In this document: piece after piece, positions 1-5,893 of the stretch
Layout of the letters: each line of letters opens with the position of its first letter
Numbering within the stretch: position 1 is the first letter of the stretch
NCBI GenBank assembly: GCA_020050695.1
Contig: JAGVKI010000287.1
Span: 1-5,893, forward strand
From: Alphaproteobacteria bacterium
Lineage (GTDB): Bacteria > Pseudomonadota > Alphaproteobacteria > Rickettsiales > SXRF01
Reading direction: 5' to 3'
Length of the DNA stretch: 5,893 nucleotides
Made by a program: the position numbers and the translations under genes
Notes under the pieces: generated by a model
Seen by the model: the letters and a program-made list of their open reading frames with translations, nothing else
Databases searched by the model: none
What the model was told of the DNA's origin: nothing

Positions 1-2716
1 GCAAGGTCAGGCTTTCATACTGCGCGGCAAGCACAAGGAACACCAGAAGCACGCAAAGCGGGAATACCCATAACGCCGTGTTACCGGCAAGAATCTGCTG
101 GTAGGTCAGATCCGTCCATTCAAAGCTCATGCCTTTAGGCAGCACTTCATTGGCAATCTTGACCATCGCAGCTTCCGCCTGTCCGGTAGAAAAGCCCGGC
201 GCAGGGCCACCATTAATATCAGCGGTGCGGTACGCGTTATAACGCATCGCACGCTCAGGGCCATAGCTTTGCTTCACTTTCAGGATACTGCCCAGCGGCA
301 CCATTTCGCCCGCAAGGTTACGCACCTTCAGCTTAATGATGTCTTCGGCATGGCTGCGGAACGGAGCATCTGCCTGTGCAATAACCTGATAGGTACGGCC
401 AAAACGGTTAAAGTCGTTGATGTAAAGCGAGCCGAGATAAATCTGCAATGTTTCAAACACACTGCCCAGCGGCACGCCAAGCTGCTTGGCACGGGTGCGG
501 TCAATATCCACAAACAGCTGCGGCACATTGATCTGGAAGCCGCTATACACGCCAGCCAGTTCCGGTGTCTGGTAGGCCTTGCCCATCAGCGCGCCCATGG
601 CCTGCGCAAGCGCTTCGTCGCCCAAGTCACCGCGATCTTCAATCTGTAATTTAAAGCCCCCCGTGGTGCCAAGGCCCATAACCGGCGGCGGTGGCAACAC
701 CATCACAAATGCGTCTTTGATAGCGCCGAACTGCATATTGATGGACTGCGAAATCGCCCCTGCAGAAAGCTCACCGCTATTGCGTTCATGAAAATCTTTC
801 AACGGTAGAAAAACGATGCCCGCGTTGGAACTGTTGGTAAAGCCGTTGATGGATAGGCCAGGAAATGCCACCGCATGGTCCACACCCGGTGTTTTCATCG
901 CGATTTCCGACATGCGGCGGATCACATCTTCCGTGCGGTCGAGCGACGCACCGTCAGGCAACTGCGCAAAACCAATCAGGTACTGCTTATCCTGCGCCGG
1001 GATATACCCCATCGGCACATGGGAGAAGCCTACATAGGTCAGGCCAACCAGCACTATATATACCCCGATAGCAGCGCTCTTGCGGGTCAGCACACGGGTT
1101 ACCTTGTGCGAGTAGCTATCGGAACTGCGTTTAAAAAAGCTGTTAAAACGCGCAAAGAACCCGCCCAGATACTTATCCATAACGCGGCTGAGCACATCTT
1201 TAGGCTCGTGGTGGCCTTTGAGAAGCAATGCTGCAAGCGCCGGGGAAAGCGTAAGGGAGTTAAAGGCCGAAATGATGGTGGAAATGGCAATGGTCAGCGC
1301 GAACTGGCGATAGAACTGCCCGGTCAGGCCGCTGATAAATGCAATCGGCACGAACACGGCAATCAGCGTCAGCGCAATTGCGATAATCGGGCCGCTTACT
1401 TCGCGCATCGCCTGATACGTAGCGTCACGCGGGGTCAGGCCGGATTCAATATTACGCTCTACGTTTTCCACTACTACGATGGCGTCATCCACCACGATAC
1501 CGATGGACAGTACAAGCCCGAACAACGTCAGCGCATTGATCGAAAAGCCGAACAGATGCATCAGCGCAAAGGTACCCACCACCGAAACCGGAACCGCCAC
1601 CAATGGAATGATGGAAGCGCGCCATGTCTGGAGGAACAATATCACCACAATCACCACGAGCAGAATCGCTTCAAGAAGCGTGTGAATTACCGCATTAATG
1701 GATTCACGCACGAAGCTGGTCGGGTCATATACGATGCTGTAGTCCACATCTTCCGGAAAATCTTTTTTGAGTTCTTCCATTAGCGCACGCACGTTGTTGG
1801 ACAGTTCAAGCGCGTTGGAGCCAGGCTGCTGGAAAATACCCAGCGCAACGGCAGGCTTGTTATCCAGAAGCGAGCGCAGCGAATATTGCGAACTGCCCAG
1901 TTCCAGGCGCGCCACGTCTTTCAGGCGCGTAACAGCGCCGCTTGGGTCGCTCTTGATAATAATGTCAGCAAATTCTTCTTCGGTCTGAAGGCGTCCCTGC
2001 GCATTCACGTTCAGTTGCATTTCAGTACCAGGCGCACTTGGCGACGCACCGATTACACCGGCGGCAACCTGCACGTTCTGTTCACGGATGGCGGCAATCA
2101 CATCGCTGGCGCTCATGCCGCGGCCCGCTACCTTATCGGGATCAAGCCAGATACGCATGGAATAATCGCTGCCACCGAAAATTTCCACCTGACCGATGCC
2201 GGAAATACGGGTGATACGGTCCTTAATGTTCAAGGTCGCATAGTTACCCAGATAGAGCAGGTCATAGCGTTTCTTTGGTGAAAGCAAATGCACCACCATG
2301 GTCAGGTCGGATGAACTTTTGATCGTGTTCACACCAAACTGGCGCACAATATCCGGCAGGCGCGGAAGCGCCTGGTTTACACGGTTCTGCACCAACTGCT
2401 GCGCTTTATCGGGATCGGTTCCCAGCTTGAAGGTGACGGTCAGGGTCATGCGGCCATCAGACGTGCCCTGCGAGAACATATACAGCATGTCTTCAACGCC
2501 GTTGATCTGTTCTTCAAGCGGAGCCGCTACCGTTTCAGCGATTACTTTCGGGTTGGCACCGGGATACTGCGCGTTTACCACCACCGATGGCGGCACCACT
2601 TCCGGATATTCCGAAATCGGCAACTGCCATATGGAGATAAAGCCCGCAATGAAAATCAGCAGGGAAAGCACCGCCGCAAAAATTGGACGGTCAATAAAGA
2701 AGCGTGAAATATTCAT
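1..2716 (-). CDS. RND (HAE1 family) multidrug efflux permease, MexF/BpeF-like, C-terminus cut by the window edge
   Basis: This is the inner-membrane, proton-driven pump subunit of a tripartite efflux system. It captures hydrophobic or amphiphilic drugs from the periplasm and passes them to an outer-membrane channel. I read 905 uninterrupted codons from the ATG at 2716; MexF-type proteins have about 1,050-1,060, so roughly the last 150 residues (TM9-TM12) are missing. The N-terminus MNISRFFIDRPIFAAVLS is family-typical. TM1 lies near residues 10-30, TM2-TM4 near 343-416, and TM8 starts near 880. The TM4 proton-relay pair is D410-D411 in GIVVDDAIVVVEN (AcrB D407/D408). Porter-domain segments such as LPPPPVMGLG (P675-P678) and the switch loop INGFTNSSNAG (N624-G625-F626) resemble MexF more than AcrB, from memory. 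The start has a Shine-Dalgarno AGGAAA (2723-2728) 6 bases upstream. It lies 25 bases after the membrane fusion gene, so the two are co-transcribed. Drug range (chloramphenicol, quinolones and trimethoprim in MexF/BpeF) is inferred by family only. Confidence 0.97.
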   Translation of the reverse strand, partial: MNISRFFIDRPIFAAVLSLLIFIAGFISIWQLPISEYPEVVPPSVVVNAQYPGANPKVIAETVAAPLEEQINGVEDMLYMFSQGTSDGRMTLTVTFKLGTDPDKAQQLVQNRVNQALPRLPDIVRQFGVNTIKSSSDLTMVVHLLSPKKRYDLLYLGNYATLNIKDRITRISGIGQVEIFGGSDYSMRIWLDPDKVAGRGMSASDVIAAIREQNVQVAAGVIGASPSAPGTEMQLNVNAQGRLQTEEEFADIIIKSDPSGAVTRLKDVARLELGSSQYSLRSLLDNKPAVALGIFQQPGSNALELSNNVRALMEELKKDFPEDVDYSIVYDPTSFVRESINAVIHTLLEAILLVVIVVILFLQTWRASIIPLVAVPVSVVGTFALMHLFGFSINALTLFGLVLSIGIVVDDAIVVVENVERNIESGLTPRDATYQAMREVSGPIIAIALTLIAVFVPIAFISGLTGQFYRQFALTIAISTIISAFNSLTLSPALAALLLKGHHEPKDVLSRVMDKYLGGFFARFNSFFKRSSDSYSHKVTRVLTRKSAAIGVYIVLVGLTYVGFSHVPMGYIPAQDKQYLIGFAQLPDGASLDRTEDVIRRMSEIAMKTPGVDHAVAFPGLSINGFTNSSNAGIVFLPLKDFHERNSGELSAGAISQSINMQFGAIKDAFVMVLPPPPVMGLGTTGGFKLQIEDRGDLGDEALAQAMGALMGKAYQTPELAGVYSGFQINVPQLFVDIDRTRAKQLGVPLGSVFETLQIYLGSLYINDFNRFGRTYQVIAQADAPFRSHAEDIIKLKVRNLAGEMVPLGSILKVKQSYGPERAMRYNAYRTADINGGPAPGFSTGQAEAAMVKIANEVLPKGMSFEWTDLTYQQILAGNTALWVFPLCVLLVFLVLAAQYESLTL

Positions 2717-2741
2717 AGAGTGTTTCCTATGGTGCGTAAGT

Positions 2742-3890
2742 CTACTTTGCTTGACCTGCTGCAGGTTTGATGTCGTTTAAGGTGCCGCGATCATCCATAG
2801 GCACGACTTCCGGGGTTACCGGCTGGCCAGGACGTGCACGCTGAGTACCGCTTACTACGATCTTTTCGCCTGCCTTCAGGCCGGATTGCACAATGCGCAA
2901 TCCTTCGGCTGCATGGCCGAGCTTTACTTCGCGGTATTCCACCTTGTTGTCTTTACCCACCACCAGCACAAAACGCTTGTTCTGGTCGGTTCCTACCGCA
3001 CGGTCCGTAATCAGGAGCGCCTTGGTCGTATCGGTTTCGCCAATGCGCATACGGGCAAACAGGCCCGGCACCAGCACACCGTCTTTATTCTCGAAGCTTG
3101 CGCGAACGCGAATCGTGCCTGAGGTCTGGTTCAGACGGTTATCGAAGGAGTCAATTTTACCTTTATGCGGAAACCCGTCTTCACCCATCAGCGACAGGCT
3201 TACAGGAATCTTTGCAGACTGGCCGTTTTGGGTAGACTGCGCCTGCGCGTATTGCAGATAGGTCGATTCATCCACTTCAAAATCCGCGTAAATCGGATCG
3301 CTGGACACGATACTGGTCAGCACGGGGGCATTCGGGCCCGCTTCCACCAGGTTACCGAGCGTGATTTCAGCACGGCTGAGACGGCCAGAAATCGGTGCTT
3401 CAATCTGGGTATATTCAAGATTCAGCTTCGCAGTAACCAGCGCCGCGCGCGCTACGGCGGCATCGTTCCTGCGCTGTTCAAATTCACGCTGCGGAACAGC
3501 TTTGTCCGCAAGCAAGGTCTGGGCACGCTTAAGGTCGGCATCCGCCAGTGCAGCGCGCGCTGCGGCTGCTTCAAGGGCTGCCTGGTACGGGCGCGGATCA
3601 ATGGTAAACAGCTTGTCGCCTGCCTTTACCATCTCGCCATTTTTGAAATGCACCTTATCAATCGTGCCGCTGATGCGCGGGCGTATATCGACCTGGTCAA
3701 CCGCAACAATACGGCCAGAAAAATCATGCCAAAGCTGGATATTTTTTTCCATGACTTCGGCCACACTTACCGGCGCAGCGCCACCTTCACCCCAGCCACC
3801 GCCAGCACCTGGATGCATAAACTTGCTATATCCGACATATGCAACGCCTGCTACGGCAGCAATCACTATAATCTTGGTTTTGGCAGACAT
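2742..3890 (-). CDS. Periplasmic adaptor (membrane fusion protein) of the RND efflux pump, MexE/AcrA-like
   Basis: The adaptor links the permease to an outer-membrane channel across the periplasm. The 382-residue protein has the usual length. Residues about 5-22 form a single hydrophobic N-terminal segment, followed by a glycine-rich linker (29-38). The first lipoyl half lies at about 60-100 (GRIVAVDQVDIRPRISGTI, then KAGDKLFTIDPRPY). An Ala-rich alpha-helical hairpin spans about 102-160, the second lipoyl half follows (IEAPISGRLSRAEITLGNLV), then the beta-barrel and membrane-proximal domains (to about 360) and a short tail. The whole protein contains no cysteine, so there is no lipobox. It is likely held by an uncleaved membrane helix or exported with a signal peptide, rather than lipidated as AcrA is. 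The start is supported by AAGGAG (3896-3901) 5 bases upstream. It sits 13 bases after the repressor stop and 25 bases before the permease start, so it is the middle gene of the operon. Confidence 0.96.
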   Translation of the reverse strand: MSAKTKIIVIAAVAGVAYVGYSKFMHPGAGGGWGEGGAAPVSVAEVMEKNIQLWHDFSGRIVAVDQVDIRPRISGTIDKVHFKNGEMVKAGDKLFTIDPRPYQAALEAAAARAALADADLKRAQTLLADKAVPQREFEQRRNDAAVARAALVTAKLNLEYTQIEAPISGRLSRAEITLGNLVEAGPNAPVLTSIVSSDPIYADFEVDESTYLQYAQAQSTQNGQSAKIPVSLSLMGEDGFPHKGKIDSFDNRLNQTSGTIRVRASFENKDGVLVPGLFARMRIGETDTTKALLITDRAVGTDQNKRFVLVVGKDNKVEYREVKLGHAAEGLRIVQSGLKAGEKIVVSGTQRARPGQPVTPEVVPMDDRGTLNDIKPAAGQAK

Positions 3891-3903
3891 ATATTCTCCT
3901 TAA

Positions 3904-4584
3904 CTACCCGTATTCTTTTTCTTTGGCTGGTTTGCTGCTGGTTTTGACCGGTTGGTCAACAGGGGCTACCGGCATATCCTGCGCCGCTTTGAAGTAGCGC
4001 AGCAGGCCGGACTTTAAATCACGCTGAATAATTTCGACATCGTTTTTCAGCTTCGCCTGATACATGACTCCGCATATATATGCCAGCATTTCCTGTGACG
4101 TACCGACCAGGTCATCCACCTGCGCAAGGCCTTGCGCCTTGGCATCACGCAGCAAGCTTTCAAAATACTTGGCGGAGCGATTGAAGATTTCGTCCATTTT
4201 GCAGCGTATACGCTCTTCCTGGGTGCTGAGTTCGCTTCCGCATGTCATATACGGACAGCCTAGCACTTTACCGAATTTATTGGCCTGTGCCAGTTGCATT
4301 TCATAGGCCAGCTGGCAGTATTGCGCCAGACGCTCCATAGGAGGAAGCGCAGGAGAAAACACGCTGTCGAACAGGTGGCGTTTATCGTTCCATAATTTTT
4401 CGAATGCCTCAATTACCACATCAACCTTGGAGGGAAAATAATGGTAAAAACTGCCCTTCTGGATTTTGGCGACATGGCAGATGGCATCTACGCTGACAGA
4501 ACCGTAGCTTTGCGACCACAGCAGTTCTATGGTCGATTCCAGTATCTTATCGCGGGTGGATTTAGGGGGCGGGGATTTTTCCAT
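3904..4584 (-). CDS. TetR/AcrR-family transcriptional repressor, likely local regulator of the efflux operon
   Basis: This is a 226-residue DNA-binding regulator expected to repress its own operon until a ligand, probably a pump substrate, releases it. The N-terminal TetR helix-turn-helix spans about residues 11-57, with the classic recognition helix and following motif in AKIQKGSFYHYFPSKVDVV. The rest is an all-helical ligand/dimerisation domain containing the segment LGCPYMTCGSEL. It ends in a polar, lysine-rich tail from about 201 that looks disordered. Six cysteines are visible (C36, C90, C110, C115, C128, C171). The ATG at 4584 is the most upstream possible start in this frame, because an in-frame stop lies at 4615-4617 with no other start codon between. 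No convincing Shine-Dalgarno precedes it, in contrast to its neighbours. It is first in the operon, co-directional with the adaptor and permease (13-base gap), whereas acrR-type repressors are commonly divergent from the genes they control. Confidence 0.95.
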   Translation of the reverse strand: MEKSPPPKSTRDKILESTIELLWSQSYGSVSVDAICHVAKIQKGSFYHYFPSKVDVVIEAFEKLWNDKRHLFDSVFSPALPPMERLAQYCQLAYEMQLAQANKFGKVLGCPYMTCGSELSTQEERIRCKMDEIFNRSAKYFESLLRDAKAQGLAQVDDLVGTSQEMLAYICGVMYQAKLKNDVEIIQRDLKSGLLRYFKAAQDMPVAPVDQPVKTSSKPAKEKEYG

Positions 4585-4594
4585 GCATGACCGA

Positions 4595-4604
4595 TAGCAT
4601 ATTT
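4595..4604 (+). repeat. 10-base direct repeat, copy 1 (TAGCATATTT)
   Basis: The same ten bases occur in the other intergenic region at 5157-5166. This copy overlaps the left arm of the TetR operator and the candidate -10 of the repressor promoter. Confidence 0.5.
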
Positions 4605-4618
4605 GACTGATCGGTCAA
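4603..4618. promoter_or_regulatory. Putative TetR operator (16-bp palindrome)
   Basis: TTGACTGATCGGTCAA is an inverted repeat with arms TTGAC/GTCAA around a GATC core; only one base pair (T4608 against G4613) breaks the symmetry. It lies 19 bp upstream of the TetR-family start codon, where autoregulatory TetR operators usually sit, and its size fits a TetR dimer site. A further half-site copy TGACCGAT occurs at 4588-4595. That the adjacent repressor binds here is inferred from position and symmetry. Confidence 0.72.
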
Positions 4619-4638
4619 CTTGCTTTTTTTGCATGGCT

Positions 4639-4668
4639 AATATGAAGTTACGCTCATGCCTGTATCAA
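4639..4668 (-). promoter_or_regulatory. Alternative upstream promoter for the repressor-efflux operon
   Basis: On the minus strand TTGATA (4668-4663, 5 of 6 to the -35 consensus) and CATATT (4644-4639, 4 of 6 to the -10) are separated by 18 bases. Transcription would start near 4632, giving a leader of about 48 bases that contains the palindrome. The -35 overlaps the last codons of the OsmC gene. The match is moderate and has no independent support. Confidence 0.35.
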
Positions 4669-5085
4669 TGTTGTACGAATAACCGGCGTCGCGAGTAAGC
4701 TGCGCTGCACAGGACATTTTCCCGCTACATCCAGCAATTTCGCGCGCTGCTCCTGGGAAAGTTCCGGGCCATGCAGCACCAGTTCCTTGGTAAATACATC
4801 GATCTTGCTGCCAGCGCCGACCACTTCGCGTTTGTTATGCGCCATACGCACTTCTACTTTCTCCAGCGGCCAGTTCATGCGTTTGGCATACCAGCGCACC
4901 GTCATCGCCGTGCATTCGCCCAGCGCTGCAAGTAGTAGGTCATAGGGTGCGGGCCCCAGATTTGCGCCGCCTGCCGCTACATCTTCATCGCCCACCAGAT
5001 GATGGCCGGAGACCTCAATAAACACGGCAAAAGCGCTCTCTCCGCTTTCTTCAATACGTGCGGAAATACTACTATTATCAGTCAT
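4654..5085 (-). CDS. OsmC/Ohr-family protein, likely thiol peroxidase
   Basis: OsmC/Ohr proteins are cytoplasmic, homodimeric enzymes that reduce organic hydroperoxides with a reactive cysteine pair. This 143-residue protein has the family length and layout. The first half contains GPAPYDLLLAALGECTAMTVR with the expected peroxidatic C58 at the start of the central helix. The second half contains LLDVAGKCPVQRSL with the resolving C124. It resembles the OsmC-like branch with the GPxPYxLLLAALGxCT and CPVxRxL signatures more than classical Ohr, so the physiological substrate is uncertain. The start at 5085 has AAGAGG (5091-5096) 5 bases upstream. It ends 69 bases before the TetR-family start, in the same direction, and I see no hairpin-plus-U terminator between them, so read-through into the efflux operon is possible. 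It is divergent from the ribonuclease gene. Confidence 0.93.
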   Translation of the reverse strand: MTDNSSISARIEESGESAFAVFIEVSGHHLVGDEDVAAGGANLGPAPYDLLLAALGECTAMTVRWYAKRMNWPLEKVEVRMAHNKREVVGAGSKIDVFTKELVLHGPELSQEQRAKLLDVAGKCPVQRSLLATPVIRTTLIQA

Positions 5086-5120
5086 ATATGCCTCTTTTGC
5101 CCTTTGGATGCTTAAAATGG

Positions 5121-5149
5121 TTAATCCGCACCATAATCCATGCTATAAG
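5121..5149 (+). promoter_or_regulatory. Predicted extended -10 promoter for the RNB ribonuclease gene
   Basis: TTAATC (5121-5126) is a poor -35 (3 of 6), but it is followed after 17 bases by TATAAG (5144-5149, 5 of 6 to consensus). A TG one base ahead (5141-5142) makes an extended -10. The predicted start is near 5156, leaving a leader of about 53 bases before the ATG at 5209. Confidence 0.5.
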
Positions 5150-5156
5150 TGAGGGG

Positions 5157-5166
5157 TAGCATATTT
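5157..5166 (+). repeat. 10-base direct repeat, copy 2 (TAGCATATTT)
   Basis: Exact second copy of the element at 4595-4604, located just after the predicted transcription start of the ribonuclease promoter. Function is unknown; AT-rich chance similarity is possible. Confidence 0.5.
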
Positions 5167-5208
5167 ATATAGGCCCAGACACGGGCAGACTAACGGGTTC
5201 GATGTGAC

Positions 5209-5893
5209 ATGACTGCACACCCTCCCTTTAAGGGACGCAAAAACGCCACCACTGTTACTGCAGAACGTGCCGCGCGCATTATTTGTAAAACCCCGCCTGA
5301 TCTTTCGGGCCGCACTACCATTGCCGGTTATGCCATCGACAGCGCGTCCGCCAACACACCCATGGACCGCGATGATGCGGTAGCGCTGGAATATAAAATC
5401 GACCCGGTACATGGCAAAGTCGCCATCCTGCATATCACCATTGCGGACGTTGCCGCCTCCTCGCCGCATGGCGTGCATAAAGAACCTAATCCTACGCTTG
5501 CCGCCCTCGACCAGGATGCACAGACTAACGGCGAGACCATGTATTTCAATTTCGGCATTTCGCCCATGCTGCCTGAAACCATGCAAAACCGCTTAAGCCT
5601 GGAAAATGGCAAGGAGCGCCCCGGCCTGACGATTTCGGTCACACTCGACCAGGACGCTAATATTGTGCACACTGAATTTTCCCGTACACGGATTAGCGCC
5701 CATTGCAAAAGCTACCAGGATGCCAGTAAAGACATCAACGTACATGCGCACCCGCTGCAGCAATTATCGGTAGTCGCCAAGCATGTGCTCAAAAAGAAAA
5801 GCAGCGTTACCGATCTTCCGCATTATGACCCGCTAACAGGGATGTATACCGATTCGGAAGGCAACCAGCGTCACATCAATACGGACGAACTCA
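5209..5893 (+). CDS. RNB-domain (RNase II/R family) 3'-5' exoribonuclease, C-terminus cut by the window edge
   Basis: RNB enzymes degrade single-stranded RNA processively from the 3' end using two divalent metals. I read 228 open codons from the ATG at 5209 to the window edge. The active-site aspartates are visible: D44 in YAIDSAS and D53, D55, D56 in MDRDDAV (RNase II D201, D207, D209, D210). Further family landmarks are VAILHITIADVAA (about 71-83), LDQDAQTNGETMYF (about 100-113), SPMLPETMQNRLSLENG (about 118-134) and the ISVTLDQDANIVHTEFSRTRI strand region. RNase II and R carry about 170 residues or more of cold-shock domains before this point; here only about 40 precede the catalytic aspartates. 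The start cannot move far upstream, since an in-frame TAA lies at 5191-5193 with no start codon between. The ribosome site is weak. The catalytic domain would need about 200 more residues beyond the window. Confidence 0.9.
   Translation, partial: MTAHPPFKGRKNATTVTAERAARIICKTPPDLSGRTTIAGYAIDSASANTPMDRDDAVALEYKIDPVHGKVAILHITIADVAASSPHGVHKEPNPTLAALDQDAQTNGETMYFNFGISPMLPETMQNRLSLENGKERPGLTISVTLDQDANIVHTEFSRTRISAHCKSYQDASKDINVHAHPLQQLSVVAKHVLKKKSSVTDLPHYDPLTGMYTDSEGNQRHINTDEL

Larger units (their letters stand above)
4591..4618 (-). promoter_or_regulatory. Candidate promoter overlapping the operator (leaderless model for the repressor operon)
   Basis: On the minus strand TTGACC (4618-4613, 5 of 6 to the -35 consensus) is followed after 16 bases by TATCGG (4596-4591, 3 of 6), preceded by TGC, i.e. 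an extended -10. With the -10 hexamer at -12 to -7, base +1 falls exactly on the A of the repressor ATG at 4584. The -35 lies inside the palindrome, so repressor binding would block RNA polymerase directly. The -10 is weak, so this is one of two competing models. Confidence 0.35.
4581..4636 (-). repeat. Nested inverted repeats in the repressor leader, covering its start codon
   Basis: TGACCGAT (4588-4595) pairs perfectly with ATCGGTCA (4610-4617) across a 14-base loop, an 8-bp stem. Outside it CCATGC (4581-4586) pairs with GCATGG (4631-4636). If the mRNA begins upstream, near 4632 or in osmC, part or all of this can fold and would place the repressor AUG (4584-4582) in the outer stem. The 8-bp stem competes with the hairpin form of the operator palindrome, so only one can form at a time. 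The repeats are directly visible; any effect on translation is inference. Confidence 0.5.
5086..5208. other. Divergent intergenic region between the OsmC gene and the ribonuclease gene
   Basis: These 123 bases hold the OsmC ribosome binding site at one end and the ribonuclease promoter and leader at the other. TGCTA (5141-5145) and TAGCA (5157-5161) form a short inverted repeat that straddles the -10 and the predicted start point of the ribonuclease promoter, a possible regulator site but short enough to be chance. I could not identify a convincing minus-strand promoter for the OsmC gene, although one must lie here or overlap it. A translation of the opposite strand through this region was considered and rejected. 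Confidence 0.6.

Noticed and set aside
875..1783. 302-codon plus-strand open frame
   Set aside because: It lies wholly opposite the permease gene, whose minus-strand translation matches the RND family throughout. The plus-strand product is His/Arg/Gln-rich with no recognisable domain, as expected for a shadow frame.
2717..2741. Possible internal promoter or terminator between adaptor and permease
   Set aside because: The 25-base gap holds only the permease ribosome site and has no room for a hairpin terminator or promoter.
3165..3947. 260-codon plus-strand open frame
   Set aside because: It is antisense to the adaptor gene and runs into the repressor's 3' end. It shows no family motif and no ribosome site.
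4588..4628. Plus-strand hairpin followed by a run of T (4624-4630) resembling a Rho-independent terminator
   Set aside because: No plus-strand gene lies to its left, and the stem is better explained by the operator and leader repeats. The T-run is separated from the stem by several bases. On the minus strand it becomes an A-run, so it is not a terminator for the OsmC gene either.
5143..5586. 147-codon minus-strand open frame, potentially upstream of the OsmC gene
   Set aside because: It is antisense to the RNB coding region, which shows clear catalytic motifs on the plus strand; the product has no recognisable features.
1..5893. CRISPR arrays, tRNA genes, insertion sequence ends
   Set aside because: I saw no regularly spaced repeats, no cloverleaf-like segment and no transposase coding, and the intergenic space is short.

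Overview
The window looks like ordinary proteobacterial chromosome with moderate GC. Bacterial-type ribosome binding sites and promoters and a Gram-negative RND efflux pump support this. An alphaproteobacterium is a guess that the sequence alone cannot prove. Coding density is high, and no stretch over 300 bases lacks a gene. I saw no tRNA, rRNA, CRISPR array, insertion sequence or phage gene.

From the left edge to about 5085, everything is on the minus strand. Read in the direction of transcription, the order is an OsmC-family protein (5085-4654), a TetR-family repressor (4584-3904), a periplasmic membrane fusion protein (3890-2742) and an RND inner-membrane permease (2716 to the left edge, C-terminus missing). 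The last three genes are separated by only 13 and 25 bases and form one operon. Together they encode a tripartite efflux pump of the MexEF/BpeEF type with its local regulator as first gene. The outer-membrane channel is not in the window; it may lie beyond the left edge or be shared from elsewhere. A near-perfect 16-bp palindrome (4603-4618) just upstream of the repressor is the likely operator for autoregulation of the whole operon.

From 5209 to the right edge a divergent plus-strand gene encodes the first 228 residues of an RNB-family (RNase II/R-like) exoribonuclease. It appears to lack the usual N-terminal cold-shock RNA-binding domains. A 123-base intergenic region separates it from osmC and holds a good extended -10 promoter for the ribonuclease.

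Functionally, the left part is a stress and drug defence cassette: OsmC-type thiol peroxidase chemistry beside an efflux pump under TetR control. The ribonuclease is RNA metabolism and probably an unrelated neighbour. I did not find a clearly new system. The most interesting points are the repressor's control region, which may give a leaderless or start-codon-sequestered mRNA, and the CSD-less RNB protein.
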